DNA of 64,000 nucleotides. Source: Flavobacterium sediminis. GTDB lineage: Bacteria > Bacteroidota > Bacteroidia > Flavobacteriales > Flavobacteriaceae. Below the pieces are notes generated by a model. That model ran no database searches. It saw nothing but the letters and a program-made list of their open reading frames with translations, and was not told the origin of the DNA. Positions 54,829 to 63,998 of the stretch are shown here, in pieces. Within the stretch, counting starts at the first letter, position 1, and each line of letters opens with the position of its first letter. The stretch spans positions 992,001 through 1,056,000 of the forward strand of contig NZ_CP029463.1 of NCBI RefSeq assembly GCF_003148385.1. The letters are read 5' to 3'. A program made the translations under genes and the position numbers.

Positions 54829-56880
54829 ATGAAGAAAATAGTATATATTGCTACCTGCTTATTTTTAACAATAACAATGCAAGCACAAGACAGATCCATG
54901 CCGAAACCGGGCCCGGCTCCTACAATTAATATTAAAAATCCTGAAACGTTCACTTTGAAAAACGGATTGAAAGTTTTGATTGTAGAAAATCATAAATTAC
55001 CCAGAGTTTCTTACACCTTAACTTTAGACAATGCTCCTTATGCTCAGGGCGATAAAAAAGGAGTTGCCGACTTATTGGGTTCCATGTTAGGAAGTGGCAC
55101 TGAAAACATCTCTAAAGATGCTTTTAATGAAGAGATCGATTTCTTAGGAGCAAATATCAACTTTTGGTCAGAAGGAGCTTCTGCAAACGGATTATCTCGT
55201 TATTCTTCCAGAATTTTAGAGTTAATGGCAGATGGTGCTTTAAACCCTGTATTCACTCAAGAAGAGTTTGACAAGCAAAAAGATAAAATGATCGAAGGCT
55301 TAAAAGCTGACGAAAAAAGCGTTCCTTCAATTGCTCGTCGAGTTGAAAACGCATTGACTTTCGGTAAAAAACACTATAAAGGAGAATTCGTTTCAGAAGA
55401 AACTTTAAAAAATGTTTCCTTAGCAGATGTTAAATTGAACTACAACGAATATTTCGTTCCGGGAAATGCTTATTTAGTGATCGTAGGAGATATTGATTAT
55501 AAGAAAACAAAAAAACAAGTAGAAAAACTTTTCGGTAAATGGAAAAAAGCAATTGCTCCGCAAATTGCTTACAACGACCCTAAAGACGTTCAATATAGCC
55601 AAATCAACTTCGTTGATGCTTCAAACGCTGTACAGTCTGAGATTTCATTAGTAAATCTTTCTAATTTGAAAATGACAGACAAAGACTACTTTGCAGTTTT
55701 AATTGCGAACCAAATTTTAGGCGGTGGCGGAGAAGGTCGCTTATTCTTAAACCTTCGTGAAAAACACGGTTGGACTTACGGTTCTTACTCTTCAATAGGA
55801 GCCGGAAAATATATCAATAAATTCAGATCAAGTGCTTCAGTACGTAATACTGTAACTGACAGTGCTGTTGTTGAAATATTCAATGAATTAAAAAGAATCA
55901 GAACAGAATTAGTTTCTGAAGAAGAACTGAAAAACGCTAAAGCTAAGTACATCGGTAACTTTGTAATGCAGATCGAGAAACCTACAACTATCGCTCGTTA
56001 TGCTTTAAACAAAGAAACACAGAACTTACCGGATGATTTCTACGAAAAATACATGCAAAACATCAACGCTGTAACTTCAGAGGATGTTCTAAATGCTGCC
56101 AAAAAATATTTCTTAGCTGACAATACGAGAGTAATCATCGTTGGGAAAGCAGCAGATGTTTTACCGGGACTTGAGGATTTAAGCAAATCCGCTAAATTAC
56201 CTATTTTCTATTTTGACAAATATGGTAACCCTACTGACAAACCTGTTGTAAAAAAACCAATTCCTGCAGGCGTAACTGCAAAATCTGTAATTGAGAAACA
56301 CATTCAGGCTATCGGTGGCTTAGAAGCTCTTAAAAAAGTAAAAAGTGTTATGAGCTTTTCAGGTGCTACTATCCAAGGACAAAAACTTGATATGGTTACT
56401 AAATCAGCTCAGGATAAATTCTCTGCTGAGATCAGCATGATGGGAATGACTGTTTCAAAAACCGTTGTGACTCCTAAATACGGTTACACTATTAACCAAG
56501 GACAAAGAATGGACATCACAGGAGATGATTTGAAACAAATGCAGGAATCTGCAGGAACTTTCAAAGAGTTAAAACTTTTAAACAACCCTGATATTGAATT
56601 AGCCGGAATTGAAACGATCAAAGACAAAGATGCTTATGCTATCAAAAAAGGCGAAACAACATATTACTACGACGTAAAATCAGGATTAAAAGTTGCTGAA
56701 TCCAGAGAGAAAGAACAAATGGGACAAAAAATGACTCAGTTCACTTACTATGATAATTATGTAGATGTAAAAGGAATCAAGTTTCCGTACAATACGACTT
56801 TAAGCGTAGGAATGGATCTTGAATTCACAACTTCTGATGTTAAGATCAATGAAGGGGTTTCTGATTCGGATTTTGAATAA
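54829..56880 (+). CDS. M16-family peptidase-like protein, non-catalytic, with C-terminal extension
   Basis: A 683-aa protein with a signal peptide (ends ...TMQAQ). The M16 fold is clear (LKNGLKVLIVENHKLPRVSYTLTLDN; GGGGEGRLFLNLREKHGWTYGSYS). At the HxxEH position it reads KKGVADLLGSMLGSGTEN, so the zinc site is lost. The last roughly 210 residues (from about VIEKHIQAIGGLEALKKV) form a separate beta-rich domain resembling outer-membrane lipoprotein-sorting folds. It starts 7 nt after the catalytic partner. Confidence 0.88.
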   Translation: MKKIVYIATCLFLTITMQAQDRSMPKPGPAPTINIKNPETFTLKNGLKVLIVENHKLPRVSYTLTLDNAPYAQGDKKGVADLLGSMLGSGTENISKDAFNEEIDFLGANINFWSEGASANGLSRYSSRILELMADGALNPVFTQEEFDKQKDKMIEGLKADEKSVPSIARRVENALTFGKKHYKGEFVSEETLKNVSLADVKLNYNEYFVPGNAYLVIVGDIDYKKTKKQVEKLFGKWKKAIAPQIAYNDPKDVQYSQINFVDASNAVQSEISLVNLSNLKMTDKDYFAVLIANQILGGGGEGRLFLNLREKHGWTYGSYSSIGAGKYINKFRSSASVRNTVTDSAVVEIFNELKRIRTELVSEEELKNAKAKYIGNFVMQIEKPTTIARYALNKETQNLPDDFYEKYMQNINAVTSEDVLNAAKKYFLADNTRVIIVGKAADVLPGLEDLSKSAKLPIFYFDKYGNPTDKPVVKKPIPAGVTAKSVIEKHIQAIGGLEALKKVKSVMSFSGATIQGQKLDMVTKSAQDKFSAEISMMGMTVSKTVVTPKYGYTINQGQRMDITGDDLKQMQESAGTFKELKLLNNPDIELAGIETIKDKDAYAIKKGETTYYYDVKSGLKVAESREKEQMGQKMTQFTYYDNYVDVKGIKFPYNTTLSVGMDLEFTTSDVKINEGVSDSDFE

Positions 56881-56901
56881 AATTTACTTTTTATACAAAC
56901 A

Positions 56902-56935
56902 AAAAAGGGTTTCCTAACGGAAACCCTTTTTTTAT
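56902..56935. terminator. Bidirectional terminator after the M16 operon
   Basis: Stem AAAAAGGGTTTCC/GGAAACCCTTTTT with a TAAC loop. Confidence 0.85.
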
Positions 56936-57801
56936 TTTCTACTGGAGAAATAGACTCCGATTAACACTACTACAGCTCCGATTATCTGAAGAACGTTCAA
57001 ACTTTCATTCATAAAAAATGTTCCGAGAAAGATAGCCACAACCGGAATGATATAAGTAACGGAAGAAGCAAAAACCGGTGAAGACAACTGGATCAACTTA
57101 AAGAAAATGATATTCGAAATCCCCGTACCTACCATACCCAAGATCCCGATAAACAACAAGGAAGTCTGTACTTTCGGCTGATCTGCGATCAAAAAGAAAT
57201 CTGAAAAATACAATACCAGAATAGCAGGTATTATCATAATTGAAAAATTCCCCACACTAATGGTCAACGGATGCAAATCTGAAAGATACTTCTTTATCAG
57301 ATTTACATTGGTTCCATAAAAAAGTGAAGCCAGAACTATCAGTACGGCATATAAATAATTTTCTGTTGTTCCGTGATTATTTCCGAATAATACCAATAAA
57401 ACACATCCTAGAAAACCTAAGCCTACACCAAAAAACTGTCTTCTCTCTACCGGAATTTTAAAGAACAGCAAGCCTACCAAAAGCGTGTTCAGCGGAGTAA
57501 GTGAGTTTAAAATAGAACTTATGGATCCGTCAATTTTTGACAAAGCCATAGCAAACAGAAAAACCGGAACAAACGTTCCGCATAAAGCTGTTAAGGCTAT
57601 ATATTTCCATTTATAGGATGGTATTTTCTTTAAATGATTAAAACCGATCACTAACAAAAACAATCCTGCAAAAATGATCCGCAACGAACCTAGCTGAATC
57701 GGATTTACGCCTTTTAAACCTAATTGCATCAGGATAAATGAGCTACCCCATACGCACCCCAAGAACCCTAACAAATACCACTTTAAATTATTCTTTCCCA
57801 T
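56932..57801 (-). CDS. EamA/DMT-family transporter
   Basis: A 289-aa inner-membrane protein with ten predicted TM helices in two EamA repeats. The first repeat begins YLLGFLGCVWGSSFILMQLGLKG. The second contains FYGTNVNLIKKYLSDLHPL and ends FLGTFFMNESLNVLQIIGAVVVLIGVYFS. Substrate unknown; metabolite or amino-acid export is usual. Convergent with the M16 operon. Confidence 0.88.
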   Translation of the reverse strand: MGKNNLKWYLLGFLGCVWGSSFILMQLGLKGVNPIQLGSLRIIFAGLFLLVIGFNHLKKIPSYKWKYIALTALCGTFVPVFLFAMALSKIDGSISSILNSLTPLNTLLVGLLFFKIPVERRQFFGVGLGFLGCVLLVLFGNNHGTTENYLYAVLIVLASLFYGTNVNLIKKYLSDLHPLTISVGNFSIMIIPAILVLYFSDFFLIADQPKVQTSLLFIGILGMVGTGISNIIFFKLIQLSSPVFASSVTYIIPVVAIFLGTFFMNESLNVLQIIGAVVVLIGVYFSSRK

Positions 57802-57896
57802 ACCTTTTTTTAAGGTTCAAAATTCTAACTTTATTTTTAAATACGGTTTTAAATTTTGTATTTTTGTCAATAATTCATGTTAAACCTCAATTTGTT

Positions 57897-58283
57897 ATGA
57901 AAAAAATAAAAGTTTTTTCCCTAATAATCCTTTCTGCTATAGCTTTAACAAGCTGTAAAAAAGAAAACGAAGAATCTGCCAAAGTTCAAGTAGCCGAAAC
58001 TACAAAAACAGAAGCTCAAAATGACGTTCCGGCAAAAGTTGAAACAGCTAGTTTTACAATTGACGGTATGACTTGCGAAATAGGTTGTGCTAAAACAATT
58101 GAAAGTAAACTTTCCGGTCTGGAAGGTGTAGAAGAAGCAAAAGTAAACTTTGAAGAGAAAAAAGCTACTGTTGTTTTTGACGCTAACAAACAATCTGCTG
58201 AAAGTTTAAAATCAACTGTTGAAGATGTAGCCGGCGGTGATACTTACACCGTAAGTGATATTCAGGTAACTCCGAAAGCATAA
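57897..58283 (+). CDS. HMA-domain lipoprotein
   Basis: 128 aa from the ATG at 57,897 with a lipoprotein signal (LSAIALTSC). An acidic and Lys-rich linker precedes a heavy-metal-associated domain (residues about 55-125): FTIDGMTCEIGCAKTIESKL, then GVEEAKVNFEEKKATVVFD. The metal loop has CxxxC (CEIGC) instead of the usual CxxC. A -7-like TATTTTTG is at 57,859-57,866. It probably handles copper or a similar metal in the periplasm. Confidence 0.85.
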   Translation: MKKIKVFSLIILSAIALTSCKKENEESAKVQVAETTKTEAQNDVPAKVETASFTIDGMTCEIGCAKTIESKLSGLEGVEEAKVNFEEKKATVVFDANKQSAESLKSTVEDVAGGDTYTVSDIQVTPKA

Positions 58284-58302
58284 TGAAAATTTATTTCTAA
58301 TA

Positions 58303-58333
58303 AAAAAGCCTCTGTATAAAACAGAGGCTTTTT
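58303..58333. terminator. Bidirectional terminator between the HMA lipoprotein and gldD
   Basis: Stem AAAAAAGCCTCTGT/ACAGAGGCTTTTTT with an ATAAA loop. Confidence 0.85.
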
Positions 58334-58335
58334 TA

Positions 58336-58887
58336 TTATTCTTTCCATTCAACAGATTCCATAATCCTCCTGATATCGTCCTTGACATAACTGGCTGCAG
58401 GTAAAATAGAATCAAAATTAGGTTTTGCATAGAAATACATACTGCCTACTAAAAAGTTCTTTGTACTATCCGTAACATAAAACTGTGCATTTGTAGCTGC
58501 ATTTCCTCCGACTTCCGAAAACATACCGTATACCTTTTTTTCTGAATTTATATAGGGCTGCGTACTGATCTCATCTGCTTTGATGGCATGTTCGTATGTT
58601 AGTTTTTGAGCATCTCTCAATAAGTCTTCTACATTTCCTTCAACTTTTTTATACGTAACATATATTGTTGCTTTCATTTTAGGATAATGCAGTTCAAAAG
58701 AACAATTCTCATTTCCTTTTATTTTTGTTTCATTATTAACGTCAAAAGTAAAAGGACAACTACCTTCTAACTTCCCGTAAACAGGATTCGGATATTCCAA
58801 TCGCAATTGCCCTTGCGGTTTAGGCAAAGTGTCTTCACCACAAGATTGTAAACCTAAAAAAAGTAGAATCAATATAATTTTTCGCAT
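58336..58887 (-). CDS. gldD: Gliding motility lipoprotein GldD
   Basis: A 183-aa lipoprotein from the ATG at 58,887; an ATG six codons earlier is possible. The signal peptide ends with the lipobox LGLQSC. Typical GldD sequence follows: PKPQGQLRLEYPNPVY, CPFTFDVN, and NCSFELHYPKMKATIYVTYK. GldD is required for gliding and type IX secretion in F. johnsoniae. It lies directly downstream of gldE, the conserved pair. Confidence 0.92.
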   Translation of the reverse strand: MRKIILILLFLGLQSCGEDTLPKPQGQLRLEYPNPVYGKLEGSCPFTFDVNNETKIKGNENCSFELHYPKMKATIYVTYKKVEGNVEDLLRDAQKLTYEHAIKADEISTQPYINSEKKVYGMFSEVGGNAATNAQFYVTDSTKNFLVGSMYFYAKPNFDSILPAASYVKDDIRRIMESVEWKE

Positions 58888-58904
58888 AATACTCTTTTTC
58901 AACA

Positions 58905-60200
58905 TTACGATAACGTAACTTTAATCTGTTTTATTCTTCGCTTATCTAAACTCTCAATTGTAAACAAGTAAGATTCAAATGAGATTTTCTGTCCTTTTTT
59001 AGGAAAATTACCGGATATCTCTAATATAAATCCGGCTAAGGTTTCTGCCTCTCCTTTTGCTTGTTCAAATACTTCTTCATCAACCTCTACAATTCTGAAA
59101 AAATCTTTCAGTCCTATCTTTCCGTCGAACACATAATTTTTATCATCAATCTGTGAATACACCAAGTTTTCATCGTCAAACTCATCGCTTATATCTCCGA
59201 CAATTTCTTCCAAAATATCTTCCAGAGAAATCAAACCGGAAGTTCCTCCGTATTCATCTACCACAATGGCTAAGTGATTTTTCATTCCCTGAAATTCTTT
59301 CAACAAGTTATCCAGTTTTTTATTCTCAGGAACAAAGAACGGTTCTCTGATCAGACTTTGCCATTTAAAATCTTTCTTTTCGTCTATATAAGGAATAAGG
59401 TCTTTAATAAAAAGAACGCCTTCTATCTGATCGACACTTTCTTTATACACCGGAATACGAGAGTATCCTTTATCTATGATTTTCGGTAAGACTTCATCAA
59501 AAGTTTCTTCTATATCCAATGCGAAAAGGTCAATACGAGGACTCATTACCTGACGTACTTCCGTATTCCCGAAAGAAACAATTCCTTCCAACAGCTTTTG
59601 TTCTTCTACCGTTGTTTCTTCCTGATTGGTCAACTCTAAAGCCTGAGAAAGCTGATCTACCGAAAAATTTGTTTTTTGAACACTAAATTTCTTTTCTATA
59701 TACAAAGTGATATTTCGCATCGGAATGGCTATTGGTGCCAGAACTCTGAACAATAGAGAAACCGGAATTAAAACCATTTTAGCAAAAGTTACATTATTTC
59801 TATTAGCATAGATCTTCGGTAACACTTCCCCGAAAAGCAATATCAGGAATGTAACGACAACTACTTCGAGTACAAAACGCATCACAACCGAATGAACACT
59901 TCCAAAAAGCCTTTCGCTAAAAGAAGAAAAAATAATAACTACACCAATATTAATGAAATTATTAGCCACTAAGATCGTAGCCAATAACTGCTTGGGTCTG
60001 TTAAGTAATTTAGTAACCTGATTGCCTTTATTTGTATCCTCATGCTCTAAATCGTCAATATCTTTCTGTGAAAGCGAAAAAAGAGCTACTTCAGAACCGG
60101 AAATAAAAGCTGAGCAAATAAGCAGAACGAAAACAACTAACATTCCGGTTAGCATTTCAAAATCAATAGTAGAAAAAAAACTGGAAGGGTCCGAGTCCAA
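58905..60200 (-). CDS. gldE: Gliding motility-associated protein GldE (CorC/HlyC family)
   Basis: A 431-aa membrane protein. A DUF21/CNNM membrane domain (residues about 15-200; SAFISGSEVALFSLSQKDID) is followed by two CBS domains (VMSPRIDLFALD...YSRIPVYKES and FQGMKNHLAIVVDEYGGTSGLISLEDILEEIVGDI) and a C-terminal CorC_HlyC domain. GldE partially compensates for GldD loss in F. johnsoniae. It precedes gldD, and ssb and mutY lie upstream on the same strand. Confidence 0.92.
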   Translation of the reverse strand: MDSDPSSFFSTIDFEMLTGMLVVFVLLICSAFISGSEVALFSLSQKDIDDLEHEDTNKGNQVTKLLNRPKQLLATILVANNFINIGVVIIFSSFSERLFGSVHSVVMRFVLEVVVVTFLILLFGEVLPKIYANRNNVTFAKMVLIPVSLLFRVLAPIAIPMRNITLYIEKKFSVQKTNFSVDQLSQALELTNQEETTVEEQKLLEGIVSFGNTEVRQVMSPRIDLFALDIEETFDEVLPKIIDKGYSRIPVYKESVDQIEGVLFIKDLIPYIDEKKDFKWQSLIREPFFVPENKKLDNLLKEFQGMKNHLAIVVDEYGGTSGLISLEDILEEIVGDISDEFDDENLVYSQIDDKNYVFDGKIGLKDFFRIVEVDEEVFEQAKGEAETLAGFILEISGNFPKKGQKISFESYLFTIESLDKRRIKQIKVTLS

Positions 60201-60222
60201 ATTAGTACGTATTAGTTAAACA

Positions 60223-60666
60223 TTAAAAAGGTAAATCGTCATTACCTAAATTTTCGTCGTCAAAATTACTATTTTTCGGAGATTCCTGTTCATTAGACTT
60301 TAAGTTTTGTCTGTTTGCATCAGGATCTTTTTTAGTAGTCAGAAAAGTAAACTCTGTAACCTGAATCTCAGTGGTATATTTGGTATTACCATCTTCAGCC
60401 TGCCATTGTCTTGACTTAATACGACCTTCAATATAAATTTTATCTCCTTTAGAAAGATATTTTTCACAAATTTCAGCAGCTTTATTACGCACTACAATAT
60501 TATGCCATTCTGTAGATGTAATTTTCTCTCCTGTTGTTTTATTAATATAAACTTCATTGGTTGCCAACGGAAATCTGCCAATACAATTTCCTCCGTCAAA
60601 ATAATGCATCTTCACTTCGTCTCCCAAATGTCCTATTAAAAGTACTTTATTTACTGTTCCGTTCAT
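60223..60666 (-). CDS. ssb: Single-stranded DNA-binding protein
   Basis: A 147-aa OB-fold protein: NKVLLIGHLGDEVKMHYFDGG, EWHNIVVRNKAAEICEKYLSKGDKIYIEGRIKSRQW. A flexible Asn/Glu tail ends in the NDDLPF docking tip used to recruit repair and replication enzymes. It stands between mutY and gldE; a -7-like TATATTTG on the minus strand lies at 60,699-60,692. Confidence 0.96.
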   Translation of the reverse strand: MNGTVNKVLLIGHLGDEVKMHYFDGGNCIGRFPLATNEVYINKTTGEKITSTEWHNIVVRNKAAEICEKYLSKGDKIYIEGRIKSRQWQAEDGNTKYTTEIQVTEFTFLTTKKDPDANRQNLKSNEQESPKNSNFDDENLGNDDLPF

Positions 60667-60706
60667 GGCGTATATTTGTGTTAGTATAAATCAAATATAG
60701 TATTTT

Positions 60707-61743
60707 TTAGAATACCGTACTAAGGTTTGCTATAATAAAATTATGCAACACTATAGGAACAGGCAATTTCAAAAGCGCTTCCGGTTCGATCGCATTTTTT
60801 ACTTCTGTATGCAATTGTACCTGAAAGAAACGAATGTTCAAATGTTGATGTGATAATTTATGAATCACTGAGGCTCCTTCAAAAAAAACAGAAGTTGCTC
60901 CCTTATACTTTTCCGCTATTTTATTTTTCACTTCAGTTATCGGGATCTCTTTTTCTGTTTCGACTAACGGAAATTGATACAAGTTATGCCAGATTCCTTT
61001 AGATGTTCTCTTTTCGACCAAAAAGTTCCCATTAACATCCGTTACTATTAAATAATTAAAGTAGCGATCTTTTATTTTTACTTTCTTAGACTTTACCGGC
61101 AACGCCTCCACTCTTTTTCGTTGCAAAGCAAAACAGCTTTCATTTAAAGGACAAACATTACAATCCGGATTTTTAGGCACACATTGCATTGCCCCGAATT
61201 CCATAACCGCCTGATTGAACAAAGCCGCTTTCCCTTTGGGTAATAAACTGTTTGCCAATTCCTGAAATTCTTTTTTAGTTTTCGACTGGGCAATATCTGA
61301 TTCAACACCAAAATAACGTGCCAGCACCCGGAAAACATTTCCGTCTACAACTGCCACATCTTCATTAAACGAAATAGAAGCTATCGCAGCAGCCGTATAC
61401 TCCCCACTCCTTTTAATTTCAGCAATTCTTTATAGGTATCCGGAAAATTACCTTGCAACTCCTTACTAATATATTTAGCGGTAGCGTGCAGGTTACGCGC
61501 TCTGGAATAATACCCCAGTCCCTGCCATAGTTTCAAGACCATTTCCTCGCTTGCATCTGCCAAGTTATGAATTACAGGAAAAGCCTCTGTGAAAGCCTCA
61601 TAATAAGGCATTCCCTGAGCTACTCGGGTTTGCTGTAACATGATTTCAGACAGCCAAATATGATACGGATTTTGCGTTTTTCGCCAAGGCAAGTCCCGTT
61701 TGTTTTGTAAATACCAATTAATTAAAGAGTTAGAAAAATTCAT
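60707..61743 (-). pseudogene. mutY: A/G-specific adenine glycosylase MutY with one apparent frameshift
   Basis: Removes adenine opposite 8-oxoG. The 5' part (61,743-61,381) has WYLQNKRDLPWRKTQNPYHIWLSEIMLQQTRV and LKLKGVGS. The 3' part (61,357-60,707) has VAVVDGNVFRVLARYFG, the four-cysteine Fe-S loop (MQCVPKNPDCNVCPLNESC) and the C-terminal MutT-like 8-oxoG domain. One added G in the G4 run at 61,420-61,423 (plus-strand C4) restores LKGVGEYTAAAIASISFNED and a 345-aa enzyme. All key residues then read correctly, so a sequence error is likely. Confidence 0.88.
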
Positions 61744-61801
61744 TTTTTACAATTGAAAAACAAAATTATAACTTTAACATTTAAAATTTAATCAATTAAG
61801 G

Positions 61802-61833
61802 TTGATTTATTGTTTTTTTAATTTGTATATTTG
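61802..61833 (+). promoter_or_regulatory. Promoter of the HU gene
   Basis: TTG (61,802-61,804), a 21-nt spacer and TATATTTG (61,826-61,833) form a near-ideal Bacteroidota promoter, about 40 nt before the ATG. Confidence 0.7.
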
Positions 61834-61873
61834 CACACTCTAAAAATGAACATAAAAATTAATACGAAAGAAA

Positions 61874-62167
61874 ATGACGAAAGCAGATATCGTAGCGAAA
61901 ATTTCTGAAAAACTAGGTCTTGAAAAAGCAGATGTTCAAGCAACAGTTGAATCTTTCATGGAAGAAGTGAAAAATTCATTAGAAACAGGAGACAATGTTT
62001 ACTTAAGAGGTTTCGGAAGCTTCATCATCAAAACAAGAGCTGAAAAAACAGGAAGAAACATCTCTAAAAACACTACAATTAAAATTCCTGCACACAACAT
62101 CCCTGCATTTAAACCCGCTAAAGTTTTTGTTGAAGGAGTAAAAACAAAGACTGAAGTAACCGTATAA
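61874..62167 (+). CDS. HU/IHF-family DNA-binding protein
   Basis: A 97-aa nucleoid protein: MTKADIVAKISEKLGLEKAD, GDNVYLRGFGSFIIKTRAEK, the DNA-contacting arm GRNISKNTTIKIPAHNIPAFKP and a short acidic-free tail. The proline in the arm tip motif is placed as in IHF/HU. It stands alone behind a strong promoter and just before the small basic peptide gene. Confidence 0.94.
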   Translation: MTKADIVAKISEKLGLEKADVQATVESFMEEVKNSLETGDNVYLRGFGSFIIKTRAEKTGRNISKNTTIKIPAHNIPAFKPAKVFVEGVKTKTEVTV

Positions 62168-62195
62168 TTATTTATTAATCTAAACCAACAAAGTT

Positions 62196-62288
62196 ATGCC
62201 AAGTGGTAAAAAGAGAAAAAGACATAAGGTAGCAACTCACAAGCGTAAAAAGAGAGCGAGAGCTAACCGTCACAAAAAGAAAAAGTAG
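62196..62288 (+). CDS. 30-residue very basic peptide, possible small ribosomal protein
   Basis: An ATG opens a 30-codon frame ending TAG at 62,286-62,288. About two thirds of residues are Lys, Arg or His (starts MPSGKKRKRHKVATHKRKKR and ends in a Lys run). It lies 28 bp after the HU gene, and its stop is inside a perfect terminator hairpin. It is too short for most gene finders. I recall the same peptide between HU and rng in other flavobacteria. It could be one of the tiny Bacteroidota ribosomal proteins, but this is not shown here. Confidence 0.65.
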   Translation: MPSGKKRKRHKVATHKRKKRARANRHKKKK

Positions 62289-62311
62289 TATAATACTACT
62301 TTTCTTTTTTT
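62281..62311 (+). terminator. Rho-independent terminator over the small gene's stop codon
   Basis: A perfect 10-bp stem AAAAGTAGTA/TACTACTTTT with a TAA loop and a T-rich tail. It ends the HU/small-peptide transcript. Confidence 0.75.
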
Positions 62312-62329
62312 AAAAGTTCTTTGAAATGG

Positions 62330-62347
62330 ATCGATCACGTGATCGAT
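62330..62347. repeat. Perfect 18-bp palindrome upstream of rng
   Basis: ATCGATCACGTGATCGAT is its own reverse complement. It sits 110 bp before the rng start and is the size of a dimeric regulator operator. Confidence 0.5.
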
Positions 62348-62456
62348 TCTCGGGTAAAATACCTGTAAAAAAATGTTTAATCCATCCTTGCAGAAGTTAA
62401 TGACTAGTGTAACAAACGCTTTGTCAGATGCTAATTCACGGATAAAAATGTACTGC

Positions 62457-63998
62457 ATGAACAAAGAATTAATTATTCGTTCCAGTTCCGGTGCCGTAGA
62501 TTTTGCCTTATTAAAAGATGGAAAACTAATAGAATTACACAAAGAAGAGGAAAAAGGAACCCAATTTCAGGTTGGTGATATTTTTATCGCTAAAATAAGA
62601 AAACCTGTTCCCGGCTTAAATGCCGCTTTTGTTAATGTAGGTTACGAAAAAGATGCCTTTCTACATTATCATGACTTGGGACCTAATCTGACTTCTTTGA
62701 TGAAATTCATTAAACTTGTAAGCGCAGGTAAATTAAAAGACTATTCACTCAAAAATTTTCCTTTTGAACCTGAAATTGATAAAAACGGTGCTATTGCTGA
62801 TGTACTTAGTGCCAATCAATCTATTTTAGTGCAAATTGTGAAAGAACCCATTTCGACTAAAGGACCAAGAATTAGTTCTGAGATCTCTTTAGCCGGAAGA
62901 TATGTCGTTTTAGTTCCTTTTTCAGACAGAGTATCGGTTTCTCAAAAAATCGTTTCCAAAGACGAAAAAGAGCGTTTAAAACGTTTAGTTCTTTCCATTA
63001 AACCAAAAGGATTCGGCGTAATTGTCCGTACGGTAGCCGAAGGCAAAAAAGTAGCTGAACTTGACCGTGATTTATTAAACCTCATGGATCGTTGGTCAGC
63101 TATGTGCAAAAGATTGCAAACGGCTCATCACCCGTCAAAAGTTCTTGGTGAACTCAATAAAGCATCTTCTATTTTAAGAGATGTATTTAATGATACTTTC
63201 ACCGGAATACATGTTGACGAAGAAGAATTGTATTTACAAACGAAGGAGTATTTGCAAGAGATAGCTCCGGATAAAGTGTCTATCGTAAAACACTATCAAT
63301 CAAAAGAATTACCTCTTTTTGAGAAATATCATATAGAACGACAGATAAAAACGTCTTTCGGTCGAACTGTTTCCATGAGCAAAGGAGCATACCTTATCAT
63401 TGAACATACTGAAGCTTTACACGTAATTGACGTGAACAGCGGTAATCGTTCAAACAAAGCCCAAAGCCAGGAAGAAACAGCTCTAGAAGTAAACCTAATT
63501 GCTGCCGCTGAAATTGCGCGCCAATTAAGACTTCGGGACATGGGCGGAATTATTGTCGTCGATTTTATTGACATGCAAAACGCAGAAAATAGAAAAAAAC
63601 TATATGACTTCTTAAAAGAAGAAATGAGTGACGATAAGGCTAAACACAAAATCTTGCCTCCTAGTAAATTTGGTTTGATACAAATTACTAGACAAAGAGT
63701 CAGACCAGAAGTTCACATTAAAACGAGAGAAGAAGACCCGAATGAAAACGGGGAAATTGAAGCTCCGATTTTATTGATCGACAAAATAGAAGCTGACCTG
63801 GAAAGAATTACAAAAGACCACAAAAAGGTTGTATTGAATACACATCCATTTGTGGCAGCATACCTTACAAAAGGTTTTCCATCCGTTCGTTCAAAATGGT
63901 ATTTTGAACACAAACGTTGGGTGAAAGTTATACCTCGTGACGCTTACACGTATTTAGAATATCATTTCTTTGACAAAGAAGGAAATGAAATTAAATAA
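62457..63998 (+). CDS. rng: Ribonuclease G (Rne/Rng family)
   Basis: 513 aa from the ATG at 62,457 (MNKELIIRSSSGAVDFALLK); the ATG at 62,373 would add 28 unsupported residues. The S1-like domain (VGDIFIAKIRKPVPGLNAAFVNVGYEKDAFLHYHDL) and the RNase H-like catalytic core with HVIDVNSGNRS and GGIIVVDFIDMQ (catalytic Asp residues) are intact, then ITRQRVRPE. It matures the 16S 5' end and takes part in mRNA decay. The stop is just inside the window. Confidence 0.95.
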   Translation: MNKELIIRSSSGAVDFALLKDGKLIELHKEEEKGTQFQVGDIFIAKIRKPVPGLNAAFVNVGYEKDAFLHYHDLGPNLTSLMKFIKLVSAGKLKDYSLKNFPFEPEIDKNGAIADVLSANQSILVQIVKEPISTKGPRISSEISLAGRYVVLVPFSDRVSVSQKIVSKDEKERLKRLVLSIKPKGFGVIVRTVAEGKKVAELDRDLLNLMDRWSAMCKRLQTAHHPSKVLGELNKASSILRDVFNDTFTGIHVDEEELYLQTKEYLQEIAPDKVSIVKHYQSKELPLFEKYHIERQIKTSFGRTVSMSKGAYLIIEHTEALHVIDVNSGNRSNKAQSQEETALEVNLIAAAEIARQLRLRDMGGIIVVDFIDMQNAENRKKLYDFLKEEMSDDKAKHKILPPSKFGLIQITRQRVRPEVHIKTREEDPNENGEIEAPILLIDKIEADLERITKDHKKVVLNTHPFVAAYLTKGFPSVRSKWYFEHKRWVKVIPRDAYTYLEYHFFDKEGNEIK

